A DNA stretch of 64,000 bases. Origin: Halorubrum rutilum. GTDB lineage: Archaea > Halobacteriota > Halobacteria > Halobacteriales > Haloferacaceae. The notes under the pieces were generated by a model. That model ran no database searches. It saw only the letters and a program-made list of their open reading frames with translations, and was not told the DNA's origin. A program made the position numbers and the translations under genes. Location: assembly GCF_024494565.1 (NCBI RefSeq), contig NZ_JANHDN010000007.1, forward strand, positions 140,497-204,496, written 5' to 3'. The stretch's first letter is position 1. Every line of letters begins with the position of its first letter. This document shows, piece after piece, positions 53,866-62,997 of this stretch.

Positions 53866-55245
53866 ATGAGCGACGACTGCGGCTGCGGAGCGAACGACGC
53901 GGCGTCGAGCGCCTCGGCCGACGGGGGCCCCGGCGCGTCGGGCGGCGCGGGACCGCGCCCCGCGAAGGGGAGCGAGCTGGCCAACGACGACCGGCGGAAC
54001 CCCTTCGCCGACGGGATCGACCGGCGGCGCCTCCTGCAGGCCTCGGGGGCCGTCGGCGCGACGACGGCGCTGGCCGGCTGCTCGGGGGGAAGCGACGGCG
54101 GGGGCGGCGACGAGCCCGCGCCGACGATGTTCGTCTTCAACAACGGGGACCGGACGCTGAGCGTCATCGACACGGAGAGCGACGAGCTGCTCACGACCGC
54201 GTTCCTCGGCACGACCGCCTCCTTCCCGGCCAACCAGTACGCCACGGGCATCGACGACGAGCACGACGTGCTCTGGCTGAACGTCTCGGGCGGCGTCCGG
54301 GCGTTCGACCAGCGCACGCTGGAGGAGCTCGCCTTCGTCGAGACGGGGTACGGCCCGAACTACCCGAACGTGACGCCCGACGGCGAGCACCTCCTGATCG
54401 CCTCGGGCGGGACGACCGGGATGGCGCCCGAGGGCGACGAGAACCACGCCATCTTCCGCGTCGACGCGGACCGCGACAGCGACGCCTTCGGCGAGGTGAC
54501 CGCCGAGATCGAGACCGGCTACGTCGGTCCCTGCGACATGACGCTCGGCCCGGACGGCGACTACGCCTTCGTCGTCGACGTCGCCGACGAGGCGATCCGC
54601 GTGCTGAGCGTCGACCCCTTCGAGACGGTGACCCGGGTCGACGCCGGCGAGCCGGTCACCGAGGGCAACGTCCTCCCGTTCATGTGCACCGCCTCCTTCG
54701 ACGGGGAGCTCCTCCTCGTCGAGAACGGCGAGGGGACGCTCGGCGGCGACCCCGAGGTGCCCCGCGAGGGCTCCGAGAGCGTCTGGGACATCTCCGATCC
54801 GGAGAGCCCGGAGGAGATCGCGAAGGTCACCCGCGACGACGGGCTCCCGGGCGCGCCGATCACGAGCGAGGTCGCCCCCGACAACACGGCCGCGTACCTC
54901 TTCATCCCCGGCGAGGGCGTCGGCGTGATCGACCTGGAGGCGAACGAGTACGCGACCACCCTCGACGTCGGCGGCAGCAGCATCGCCGGCGCCTGGGGGC
55001 CGAACCGCGAGAAGCTGTACGTCCCCGTGCAGGACGCGAACCAGGTCGCCGTGATCGACCACGCGAGCCGCGAGGTCGTCGCGACGGTCGAGGCCGGCGA
55101 GGCGCCCACCGGCGCGGTCGCCGGCACCGTTCGCCCGGAGGAGGACGCGGTGTCGCGGGTGCAGGCGTCGCTCGCCTCGCTCGGGATCACGTTCGGCGAG
55201 ATGGAGGCCTCGTGGTGCATGGACGACCACTGCTACTGCGGATGA
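53866..55245 (+). CDS. Tat-exported lipoprotein beta-propeller with a C-terminal cysteine tail
   Basis: The 459-residue protein starts MSDDCGCGAND, then a long hydrophilic stretch, a Tat motif (IDRRRLLQ, 52-59) and a lipobox ending LAGC (Cys72). A YncE/NHL-like propeller follows (FVFNNGDRTLSVIDTESDELL; GPNYPNVTPDGEHLLIAS; YAFVVDVADEAIRVLSVD; KLYVPVQDANQVAVIDH). It ends WCMDDHCYCG, three cysteines in ten residues. It likely sits outside the membrane and binds a metal, heme or sulfane sulfur through that tail. It is divergent from YeeE and overlaps the next gene by 4 bp, placing it in sulfur metabolism. Confidence 0.88.
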   Translation: MSDDCGCGANDAASSASADGGPGASGGAGPRPAKGSELANDDRRNPFADGIDRRRLLQASGAVGATTALAGCSGGSDGGGGDEPAPTMFVFNNGDRTLSVIDTESDELLTTAFLGTTASFPANQYATGIDDEHDVLWLNVSGGVRAFDQRTLEELAFVETGYGPNYPNVTPDGEHLLIASGGTTGMAPEGDENHAIFRVDADRDSDAFGEVTAEIETGYVGPCDMTLGPDGDYAFVVDVADEAIRVLSVDPFETVTRVDAGEPVTEGNVLPFMCTASFDGELLLVENGEGTLGGDPEVPREGSESVWDISDPESPEEIAKVTRDDGLPGAPITSEVAPDNTAAYLFIPGEGVGVIDLEANEYATTLDVGGSSIAGAWGPNREKLYVPVQDANQVAVIDHASREVVATVEAGEAPTGAVAGTVRPEEDAVSRVQASLASLGITFGEMEASWCMDDHCYCG

Positions 55246-56369
55246 CCCCCGATAGCGCGTCCGACGACGGGGACGTCGACGACGACCCCGACGACGGGAG
55301 CGCCGACGACGCCCGCGACGAGCGGGAGCCGGACCCGGCGTCGACCCGTCGCGGGCTCCTCCGGGCCGCGGCGGGCGCGACGGTCGCCGGCGCGGCGAGC
55401 ACGGCCGGCTGCCTCGGCGTCTCGACCCCGGCCGACGTCGCCGCGCGGTACGAGGTGAGCGGGAACGTCGCCCACTTCGTCGGGCCGAGCTGGCTCGCCG
55501 ACAACCGCGGGGACGTCGTCGTCCTCGACGCGCGGAACGCCGAGCGCTTCCGCGAGGAGCGGATCTACGGCGCCAGGCGCGTCCCGTTCGACGCGATCAC
55601 GGGCCGGGAGTCGAGCGGCGCCGGCCTGGTTCCGGACGTCGAGGCGATCGCGGCCGCGTTCGGCGAGGTCGGCGTGTCGCCCGACGACGACGTCCTCGTC
55701 TACGGCGCGAGCGTCGGGTCCCGGGTGACCCGGACCGCGTTCGCGCTCGCGGCGCTGGGCCACGGCGGCTCGATCCGCGCCCTCAACGGCGGCCTCTCGG
55801 GCTGGAACGGTCGGCTCGGGACCGGTTCCCGAGACCGGGTCACGCCGACCGAGTACGATCCCGACCCCGCGGAGTCGGCGTGGGTCACCCGCGACTGGCT
55901 CGCCGATCGCCTCGGGACGTTCAACGGCGAGGGCCCCGGCCTCGTCGACGTTCGCGCCCCGGAGGCGTACCTCGGCGCGCCCGCCGCCGACGCCCTGAAC
56001 CCCGACAACGACCGCCACGGGCACCTCCCGGGCGCGATCGGCGTCCACTGGGTCGGCAACGTCTCCGGCCGGCGGATGACCGACCCGGGCGAGCTCGTGG
56101 GGCTGTACGAGAACCGGGCCGAGCTGGACCGGTCCGGCACCGTCGTCGTCTACGGCGACGACAACGTCGACCCCACGTCGACGTGGCTGACGCTCCGGGC
56201 GATCGGCTTCGAGGACGTGCGCGTGTACGACGGCGGCTTCGGCGAGTGGGCGAACGTCGAGGGCGACCGCGGCCGCTACCCCGTCGAGACCGCGACGAGC
56301 GTCGTGATCGAGACGGAGGGGAGCGTCGGCGGCGACGACAGCAGCGGCGACTTCTCCTGTACGGGATGA
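55242..56369 (+). CDS. Exported double-rhodanese lipoprotein without catalytic Cys, ending FSCTG
   Basis: The 375-residue protein has an acidic N-terminus, a Tat motif (STRRGLLRA, near 34-42) and lipobox STAGC (Cys57). Two rhodanese domains follow (about 70-190, VVVLDARNAERFREERIYGARRVPF; and 205-355, GLVDVRAPEAYLG...GHLPGAIGV). The second active-site loop reads VVVYGDDNVDPTSTW, with Gly where thiosulfate sulfurtransferases have Cys. The first is also Cys-free. The chain ends GDFSCTG, so the last Cys may be a mobile sulfur carrier. It overlaps both neighbours by 4 bp. Confidence 0.9.
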   Translation: MTPDSASDDGDVDDDPDDGSADDARDEREPDPASTRRGLLRAAAGATVAGAASTAGCLGVSTPADVAARYEVSGNVAHFVGPSWLADNRGDVVVLDARNAERFREERIYGARRVPFDAITGRESSGAGLVPDVEAIAAAFGEVGVSPDDDVLVYGASVGSRVTRTAFALAALGHGGSIRALNGGLSGWNGRLGTGSRDRVTPTEYDPDPAESAWVTRDWLADRLGTFNGEGPGLVDVRAPEAYLGAPAADALNPDNDRHGHLPGAIGVHWVGNVSGRRMTDPGELVGLYENRAELDRSGTVVVYGDDNVDPTSTWLTLRAIGFEDVRVYDGGFGEWANVEGDRGRYPVETATSVVIETEGSVGGDDSSGDFSCTG

Positions 56370-57415
56370 CGGGCGACGGGGCGGCCGACCGCGGCGACGC
56401 GGGCGACTCCGACCGCCCGCCCGACCGCGTCGTCGCGGTCCCCTGCGAGGGCGACGACGTCCTCGCGCTGTTCGCGCTCGCCGACGGCGAGCCGCTGGGC
56501 GAGGTCCCGGTCGGCAGCCACCCGGTCCACGCGACGACCGCCGCGGGGCGGACCTTCGTCGCGACGATGGGCGAGCGGGCGGTCACCGCGGTCGACCCGG
56601 ACGGCGCCGTCTCGCGGGTCGAGACCGGCGTGCTCGGCCCCACGCATTTCGCGACCGCGAACGGCGAGCTGTTCGTCTCCTGTACCGCCGGCGACGCGCT
56701 CGCCGTCGTCGACCCCGAGTCACGGACGCTCGTCACCCGGATCGGGGTCGGCGCCGAGCCACACGAGGTCGCCGTCGCCCCGGACGGCGGTCGGCTCTAC
56801 GCCGGCAGCCGGCGGGAGGGCGTCGTCGACGTCGTGGACCCCGTCGCCCGCGAGCGGCTCGGCGCCGTCGGCGTCGGGCCCGACGCCCGGGTGCAGGGCG
56901 TCGCGGTCGGCCCCGACGGCGACCGCGGCTACGCCGTCGACCAGGCGGGCGCTCGGATCGTCGCGTTCGATACGGACGGGGGTCTCGTCCGGCGCGACGG
57001 CGCGGGCGCCCCGACCGACGAGCCGGTCCTCGGGGAGGCCGCGGTCGGCGCGGACCCGTACGACCTCGTCGTCACGGCCGACCGGGTCTTCGTGCCCGGT
57101 CGCGATGACGGCGTCGTCCACGAGTTCGACCGCGACCTCGGGGTCGTCGCGGTCCACGAGGGGTTCGACCGCCCCGTCGACCTGTTCCGGATCGGCGGGG
57201 AGTGGTGGGTGCTCGACGCCGCCGCGCCCGGGCTCCGGTCGCTGTTGGGTGCCGTCGTCGAGACGCCGGCGCCGGGCCTCGTCGCCACCCGCGTCGGCGA
57301 CCGGCTGGTCGTCTCGCACTACGACGACGACCGGGTCTCGCTCGTCGACGTCGAGGCGGGGCCGGTCTGGACCGCGGAGACTGGGGCGTACCCCTTCGGC
57401 TCCGTCGTCGTTTGA
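56366..57415 (+). CDS. Beta-propeller (YncE/NHL-like) protein
   Basis: This 349-residue protein is a propeller with repeats such as FVATMGERAVTAVDPDG, LFVSCTAGDALAVVDPESRTLVTRIGVGAEPHEVAVAPDGGRLYAGSRREGVVDVVDP. It has no signal peptide that I can see, unlike the first propeller of the block. One cysteine (SCTAGD) lies in a blade. It may assemble with the two preceding lipoproteins. The ATG overlaps the rhodanese stop by 4 bp, so the three genes form a tight operon. Confidence 0.85.
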   Translation: MTGDGAADRGDAGDSDRPPDRVVAVPCEGDDVLALFALADGEPLGEVPVGSHPVHATTAAGRTFVATMGERAVTAVDPDGAVSRVETGVLGPTHFATANGELFVSCTAGDALAVVDPESRTLVTRIGVGAEPHEVAVAPDGGRLYAGSRREGVVDVVDPVARERLGAVGVGPDARVQGVAVGPDGDRGYAVDQAGARIVAFDTDGGLVRRDGAGAPTDEPVLGEAAVGADPYDLVVTADRVFVPGRDDGVVHEFDRDLGVVAVHEGFDRPVDLFRIGGEWWVLDAAAPGLRSLLGAVVETPAPGLVATRVGDRLVVSHYDDDRVSLVDVEAGPVWTAETGAYPFGSVVV

Positions 57416-57569
57416 CCGCGGACTCGCTCTCGCCGCGGGCTCGCTCCCGCTGCGGACCCGCTCCCGCCGCGGGCGACGCTCGACCCCCACCGGTGCGCCA
57501 CTCGTCACAGACGGCGGGGAATCCTGCCGATGCCCGCGGAGCGATGTCCCGTCCCGTCGTCCCCGCGGT

Positions 57570-57953
57570 ATGAAGGTCGCGTACGTCTTCGCGACGGCCG
57601 GACAGACCATCGACTACGTGCTCGGGGACATGATCCTCCCGCAGCTGGAGGCGGGGGCCCACGGCGCCGACGTGGTCGGGATGTTCTTTTTCCACGACAA
57701 CACGTACGCGCTCCGCGAGGGTGATCCCCTGGGCCAGCGGCTCGCCGACGTGGCGGCCGAGCGGGACATCCTCCTCATGCTGTGCGACCAGTGCGCCACC
57801 CGCCGGGGGCTCGCCGAGTTCGACCGCACCGACGAGCACGGCCGGGACCGCTACGAGCCGACGAACACCGTGGAGGGGGCGACCGTCGGCTGCTTCCCCG
57901 ACCTCTACGCGGCGCTCGGCGAGGTCGGCGTCGACCACGTGATCACGCTGTAG
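57570..57953 (+). CDS. DsrE-family protein
   Basis: The 127-residue protein has the DsrE/DsrF-like fold: MKVAYVFATAGQTIDYVLGDMILPQLEAGAHGADVVGMFFFHDNTYALREGDPLGQRLADVA, DILLMLCDQCATRRG and VEGATVGCFPDLYAALGEVGVDHVITL. Cys72 and Cys75 (CDQC) and Cys108 are candidates for persulfide carriage. DsrE proteins pass sulfur in relay systems with TusA. It lies 154 bp after the propeller-rhodanese operon on the same strand, supporting a sulfur role. Confidence 0.9.
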   Translation: MKVAYVFATAGQTIDYVLGDMILPQLEAGAHGADVVGMFFFHDNTYALREGDPLGQRLADVAAERDILLMLCDQCATRRGLAEFDRTDEHGRDRYEPTNTVEGATVGCFPDLYAALGEVGVDHVITL

Positions 57954-57983
57954 GCGCGGGGTCGCGGCCAGAAAGGCTACTCC

Positions 57984-58598
57984 CTAAATCTCGAAGTCGG
58001 GCGTGTCGAACGCGCCCTCGTCGGCCTCGACGTCGTACCCCTCGATGGCGGTGAGCGCGACGTCGAGCGTCGTCTCGACGTCCCACCGCCCCGTGTTGAT
58101 CGCGAGGTCGTAGATCGACCGGTCGGAGAGGTCGATCCCGTAGTACGACTTGTAGCGCTTCTCCTCTATCACCTCGCGGACCTGCATCTCCGAGGTCATC
58201 TCCTCGCGGTCGAGCGTCCGGTCGGCGCGCACCTCGTCCGGCGCGTCGAGCCAGATCCGGACGTCGGCGCGGTTCCCGGCGATCCACCCGGCGAGGCGCG
58301 ACTCCAGGACGAACGCCTTGTTGGCGGTCCCCCACTTCTCGGCGATCCGGCGGAGCCGCCGGTCGAGCGCGCGGTCGATCTCCTCCGACTCGCCGGTCTT
58401 CGCGATCAGCTGCGAGAGGCTCATGTCGCGCTCGGCCGCGATCTCGCGGAACAGCTCCCCCCCGGAGACGTAGCCGCAGTCGAGCGCCTCCGCGAGCCCC
58501 TCGACCAGCGTCGTCGCCCCGCACCCCGGCGGCCCCGAGACGGTGACGAACAGGTTGCGGTCTATCTCCCGCTCCGTCGCCGGCGAGGTTCCACTCAT
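57984..58598 (-). CDS. cmk: Archaeal cytidylate kinase
   Basis: The 204-residue P-loop kinase shows LFVTVSGPPGCGATTLVEGLAEALDCGYVSGGELFREIAAERDMSLSQL, RIWLDAPDEVRADRTLDREEM and EVIEEKRYKSYYGIDLSDRSIYDLAINT. This layout matches archaeal (d)CMP kinases. It phosphorylates CMP to CDP. The ATG at 58598 places the P-loop about 30 residues in. Confidence 0.93.
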   Translation of the reverse strand: MSGTSPATEREIDRNLFVTVSGPPGCGATTLVEGLAEALDCGYVSGGELFREIAAERDMSLSQLIAKTGESEEIDRALDRRLRRIAEKWGTANKAFVLESRLAGWIAGNRADVRIWLDAPDEVRADRTLDREEMTSEMQVREVIEEKRYKSYYGIDLSDRSIYDLAINTGRWDVETTLDVALTAIEGYDVEADEGAFDTPDFEI

Positions 58599-58717
58599 AC
58601 GTGCGGCGCCACGGACGGACCGCGGATAAACGAGGCGGTTCGGTACGGTCGCCGACGCGGGCGAGCGCGCGACCACCGACGCAACCGATATCCCTTCGCG
58701 CGCCCACGTACGCGGTA

Positions 58718-61549
58718 GTGACGGAACTCACGGACCGCGGCGCGGAGCGCCCGTCCGCGCGGGCGCTCCTCCGCGAGGCGCTCGCCGGACGCGACGCCCC
58801 CGCCGTCGAGTTCGATCCGGAGACGGTGCCGCTCCCGGACGCCGACGTGCTGGACCGCCTCTCGCCGCCGGTCCGCCGCTGGTGGGTCTCGGAGTTCGGC
58901 GCGTACGTCGGCGAGAACGGCGGCTTCTTCACGCCGCCGCAGCGCGAGGCCATTCCCCACGTCGACGAGGGGAGAAACTGCCTCGTCGCCGCGCCGACCG
59001 GCAGCGGGAAGACGCTCGCCTCCTTCACCGCCGTGCTCGACGACCTCTTCGCCCGCGAGCGGGCGGGAGGGCTGGAGAACTCGGTGTACTGTCTCTACGT
59101 CTCGCCGCTGAAGTCGCTCGCGAACGACATCAAGCGCAACCTGGAGGCCCCGATCGAGGGGATCGCGGCGGAGCTGTCGAAGGCCGGCGAACCGGGCGAC
59201 GACGCCGACCCCGACGTCCGCCAGGCGATCCGGCACGGCGACACGAGCGAGGCGGACCGGCGGGCGATGCTGGAGGAGACGCCGCACGTGCTCAACACCA
59301 CGCCGGAGACGCTGGCGATCCTGCTCAACTCCCCGAAGTTCAAGGAGAAGCTCCGGACGGTCGAGTACGTGATCGTCGACGAGATCCACTCGCTGGCCGC
59401 GAACAAGCGCGGCACGCACCTCGCCGTCTCGCTGGAGCGGCTGACGGAGCTGGCCGACGGCTCGCCGACTCGGATCGGCTGCTCGGCGACGGTCGAGCCG
59501 CTCGACGAGGTCGCCGAGTTCCTCGTCGGCCGCGAGCGCGTCGCGGGCGAGGTCGGCGACGAGTCCGGGCTCGAACCGCGCCCGTACGAGCTGGTGGACG
59601 CGCGGTTCGTCCGGGAGTTCGACCTCGAACTGCGGACGCCGGCGGCCGACCTGATCCACACCCCCAGGTCGGTCGTCACCGACCGGTTCTACGAGTCGCT
59701 CCGCGAGCTGATCGAGTCCCACGAGAACACGCTGGTGTTCACGAACTCCCGGTCGGGCGCGGAGCGAACCCTGCAGGAGCTCCGCGAGCGCTTCGGCTAC
59801 GACGAGTCGGACTCGGGCTGTCACCACGGGAGCCTCGGCGAGGGGCAGCGCACCCGGATCGAGGAGGGGCTGAAGGCGGGCGAGCTGGACGTGGTGACCA
59901 CGTCGACGAGCCTAGAGCTCGGCATCGACATGCCCCACCTCGACCTGGTGGTCCAGGTCGGGTCGCCGAAGTCGGTCGCGGCGCTGCTCCAGCGCGTCGG
60001 CCGCGCGGGCCACAGCCCCGGCGAGACGGTCGAGGGGCGATTGTTCGCGCTCGACCGCGACGAGCTGGTCGAGTGCGCGGCGATGCTCGCCCGCGCCGAG
60101 GACGGGTTCGTCGACCGCGTCTTCCTCCCCGAGGGCGCCTACGACGTGGCCGCCCAGCACGTCTACGGGATGGCGATAAACCGGATCCGCCCCGACCGCG
60201 AGGTCCGGGAGACGCTCCGGCGCGCGCACCCGTACCGCGGCTTCGGCGAGGACGAGTACGAGCGCCTCATGCGGTACCTCACGGCGGACTACGATGGGCT
60301 CGAAGACAGGAACGTCTACCCGAAGGTGTGGCGCGACGAGAACGACCCGCCGGGCGGGGAACACCACCACGAGGGGCACCCGGTCGGCGAGCTTCTCGTC
60401 GGGAAGCGCGGCCGGCTGGCGCGGGTCATCTACATGACGAACGTCGGCACCATCCCGGACTCGTTCAGCTGTCAGGTGCTCACGCGCGACGGGGAGCCGG
60501 TCGGGACGCTCGACGAGAGCTACCTCGACACCCTGGAGTCCGGCGACGTCTTCACCCTCGGCGGCGAGCGGTTCGCCTTCCGGTACCGCCGCGGCTCGAA
60601 GGTGTACGTCGACCGGACGAGCGAGCGCCCGACCGTCCCCTCGTGGTACTCCGAGCGGCTGCCCCTGTCGTACGACCTCGCGCGGGAGGTGCTGGCGTTC
60701 CAGGGCGAGCTGCTCGACCGGCTCGAAGCGGGCGGGCCGCCGGCGGTCCGCGCGCGGCTCCGGGAGTTCCCCCTCGACGAGAACGCGGTCCGAGCGATCG
60801 CGCGGACCTACGACGAGCAGGTCGCGTACGCGGGCGAGGAGAGCGTTCCCACTCCCTCGCGGCTCGTCGTGGAGGAGGAGCTCGACCGCGCCGAGTACAA
60901 GCGCCGGTTCTACGTCCACTCGAACTACGGCCGGCGGTTCAACGACGGCCTCTCGCGGCTCGTCGCCGCCGCGGTCGCGGACCGCACGGACGCGAACGTC
61001 GCCGTCGCGGTCGCGGACCGCGGCTTCTCGCTCGCGCTCCCGCTGAACCGCAAGGTCGACGTCGCCGCGATCCTCCGCGGCCTCGACCCCGAGACGGTCC
61101 GGGAGGACCTCCGCGAGGCGGTGCGGGGGACGGACCTCCACCAGCGCTACTTCCGGATCGACGCGGCGCGCTCGCTGCTCATCTTGAAACGGTACAAGGG
61201 GTACGAGAAGACCGCGGCCGAACAGCAGGTGTCGGCCGAGATGCTGCTCTCGTTCGCGGACGAGCTCGACGAGTTCGCCGTCGCCGAGGAGACGTACCGA
61301 GAGCTGCTGGAGGACCGGCTCGACGTCGCGGGGATCCGGGAGGTGCTCGGCGCGGTCGCGGACGGCGACGTCGACGTCGTGCGCCACGCCGTCGACTCGC
61401 CGACGCCGCTCTCGTTCGGGCTCGCGACGCTCGTCGACTCCGACACGGTGCTCGCCGACGACGAGTCGGCGGTGCTGCAGGAATTCCACGCCCGCGTCAT
61501 GGAGTCGATCGAGGAGGGTGAGGAGAGCGACGACGGCGACGGGTCGTGA
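58718..61549 (+). CDS. Lhr-type DEAD/DEAH-box helicase
   Basis: The 943-residue helicase has motif Q/I (FTPPQREAIPHVDEGRNCLVAAPTGSGKTLAS), Ia (YVSPLKSLANDI), II (VIVDEIHSL, DEIH), III (GCSATV), IV/V (LVFTNSRSGAERTL; TSTSLELGIDMP) and VI (QRVGRAGHSPGE). A winged-helix and C-terminal domain follow, as in Lhr-like helicases (Lhr2 type). It probably unwinds DNA or RNA:DNA during repair or recombination. The GTG at 58718 is chosen because the frame upstream reads over the divergent cmk promoter. Confidence 0.93.
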   Translation: MTELTDRGAERPSARALLREALAGRDAPAVEFDPETVPLPDADVLDRLSPPVRRWWVSEFGAYVGENGGFFTPPQREAIPHVDEGRNCLVAAPTGSGKTLASFTAVLDDLFARERAGGLENSVYCLYVSPLKSLANDIKRNLEAPIEGIAAELSKAGEPGDDADPDVRQAIRHGDTSEADRRAMLEETPHVLNTTPETLAILLNSPKFKEKLRTVEYVIVDEIHSLAANKRGTHLAVSLERLTELADGSPTRIGCSATVEPLDEVAEFLVGRERVAGEVGDESGLEPRPYELVDARFVREFDLELRTPAADLIHTPRSVVTDRFYESLRELIESHENTLVFTNSRSGAERTLQELRERFGYDESDSGCHHGSLGEGQRTRIEEGLKAGELDVVTTSTSLELGIDMPHLDLVVQVGSPKSVAALLQRVGRAGHSPGETVEGRLFALDRDELVECAAMLARAEDGFVDRVFLPEGAYDVAAQHVYGMAINRIRPDREVRETLRRAHPYRGFGEDEYERLMRYLTADYDGLEDRNVYPKVWRDENDPPGGEHHHEGHPVGELLVGKRGRLARVIYMTNVGTIPDSFSCQVLTRDGEPVGTLDESYLDTLESGDVFTLGGERFAFRYRRGSKVYVDRTSERPTVPSWYSERLPLSYDLAREVLAFQGELLDRLEAGGPPAVRARLREFPLDENAVRAIARTYDEQVAYAGEESVPTPSRLVVEEELDRAEYKRRFYVHSNYGRRFNDGLSRLVAAAVADRTDANVAVAVADRGFSLALPLNRKVDVAAILRGLDPETVREDLREAVRGTDLHQRYFRIDAARSLLILKRYKGYEKTAAEQQVSAEMLLSFADELDEFAVAEETYRELLEDRLDVAGIREVLGAVADGDVDVVRHAVDSPTPLSFGLATLVDSDTVLADDESAVLQEFHARVMESIEEGEESDDGDGS

Positions 61550-61574
61550 GCGAGCGATCGCGACTGCGGCCCCC

Positions 61575-61763
61575 TCACGGCCGCGAAACCGCGGAGGGGA
61601 TCACGTCCGGAAGCCCGTCGAGGATCAGCGTCGTGTAGTGGAGGAAGACCGCGAGCGCCGCGAGGGAGAGCAACAGGAGAAACAGGAGGATCAGGCGCTC
61701 GTCGCGCCCGACGGCGGCGCGGGCGTCGGCGGCGAACCGCGAGAGGGGACCGGTCGTCGACAC
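61575..61763 (-). CDS. Single-span small membrane protein, function unknown
   Basis: The 62-residue protein has a basic N-terminal part and one hydrophobic segment (about 23-48, LILLFLLLLSLAALAVFLHYTTLIL). The GTG start at 61763 is supported by a TTTTAAA TATA box (61787-61793) 24-30 bp upstream. I recognise no family. Confidence 0.68.
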   Translation of the reverse strand: MSTTGPLSRFAADARAAVGRDERLILLFLLLLSLAALAVFLHYTTLILDGLPDVIPSAVSRP

Positions 61764-61786
61764 TGTCGGTTCTACGCGCCCGGTGG

Positions 61787-61793
61787 TTTAAAA
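61787..61793 (-). promoter_or_regulatory. TATA box of the 62-residue membrane protein gene
   Basis: The minus strand reads TTTTAAA, 24-30 bp before the GTG at 61763. It decides that start. Confidence 0.5.
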
Positions 61794-61834
61794 GGGGTCG
61801 AACGGGACGGCGGGTCGCTTCCGGCCGTCGCCGG

Positions 61835-62818
61835 TCAGTCGCTCTCGACCGGCGGCGTCCCGGAGCGAGACAGCGGCTCGCCGTCGACCGGCTCGTCGGG
61901 GTTGGCGTCGATCGCGGCCTCGCTGAGCCCGAGCTGGGCGTCGACGTCGGCGTCCTCGCGCACGTGGACCGTGCCGCGGTGGATCGCGATCGCGTCGGCG
62001 AGGTGGAGCCGGACGGCGTCGAGCAGCACGTCGGCCTCCAGCGGCTGCCCGCGGCGCTTGATCTCCGAGACCTCGGCGCCGGCGGGCACGTCGAAGGCGC
62101 GCTGGGCGATCACGGGCCCCTGGTCGAGGTCGGTCGTCACGTAGTGGGCGGTGACGCCCGCGATGCGGACGCCGGCGTCCTTCGCCTGCCGGTACGCCTC
62201 CGCGCCGGGGAACGCCGGCAGCAGCGAGGGGTGGACGTTGATGATCCGGCCCTCGTACCGGAAGACGACCTCCGGCGAGAGGATCCGCATGTAGCGGGCC
62301 AGCGCGATCAGGTCCACGTCGTACTCGGCCAGGAGGTCGAGCAGGCGCTCCTCGTCGGTGTTCCCGCTCCCGTCGCCCACGTCGTAGAAGGGCTTGTCGT
62401 AGCGCTCCGCGAGCGACCGCAGGTCGCCGCGGTTGCCGATGACGACCGGGATCTCGGCCTCCTCGCCGTCGTCGGCGAGGTCGCCGTTGGCCTCGGCCTC
62501 CAGCAGCGCCTCGGGGGCGTGCGTCTCCTTCGTGACGAGGAGCGCGATCCGGCGGGCGTCGCGGTCGCTCGGGAACCGGACCTGGATGTCGACGTCGAGC
62601 TCGCGGCCGAGCTCGGCGAGCGCGCGCCGGAGCTCGCCGCGCGAGGTGTCCATCTCGGAGGCGTCCACGCGGGTCGTCATCCGGAAGACGCCCTCGCGGA
62701 CCGCCTGGTCGAGGTCCTCGATGTTGATTCCCCGCTCGAACAGCAGGGAGGTGACCCGCGCGATGAGTCCGGTCTTGTCTCCTCCGACGACCGTGATCTC
62801 GGTCAGTTCGCGGGTCAT
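61835..62818 (-). CDS. purU: Formyltetrahydrofolate deformylase
   Basis: The 327-residue protein has an N-terminal ACT domain (TEITVVGGDKTGLIARVTSLLFERGINIEDLDQAVREG) and a formyltransferase-fold domain with PVVIGNR, LIALARYMRILSPEVV, IINVHPSLLPAFPGAEAYRQA and GVTAHYVTTDLDQGPVIAQ, holding the Asn-His-Asp set. It hydrolyses 10-formyl-THF to formate and THF, feeding formate-dependent purine synthesis. It is longer than the usual 280 residues by an acidic C-terminal tail. It is divergent from purS-purQ. Confidence 0.94.
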   Translation of the reverse strand: MTRELTEITVVGGDKTGLIARVTSLLFERGINIEDLDQAVREGVFRMTTRVDASEMDTSRGELRRALAELGRELDVDIQVRFPSDRDARRIALLVTKETHAPEALLEAEANGDLADDGEEAEIPVVIGNRGDLRSLAERYDKPFYDVGDGSGNTDEERLLDLLAEYDVDLIALARYMRILSPEVVFRYEGRIINVHPSLLPAFPGAEAYRQAKDAGVRIAGVTAHYVTTDLDQGPVIAQRAFDVPAGAEVSEIKRRGQPLEADVLLDAVRLHLADAIAIHRGTVHVREDADVDAQLGLSEAAIDANPDEPVDGEPLSRSGTPPVESD

Positions 62819-62967
62819 GCGACGATCACCTCCGCGGGTTCGAACGGCTGCATACGCCGGGATCAGATCGCGGAGGGGTTTGCCCCTTTCGTTCTGGACC
62901 GAGCCGCGTCTCGCACGATCGACCGATATGTATCCACGAATATGGATAGAAGGGCCGTTCCAAAACG

Positions 62968-62976
62968 GTTTTTACA
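62968..62976 (+). promoter_or_regulatory. TATA box of purS-purQ
   Basis: GTTTTTACA lies 22-30 bp before the purS ATG and fits a leaderless transcript. Confidence 0.6.
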
Positions 62977-62997
62977 CACGACTCCGCAGTACCGGCC

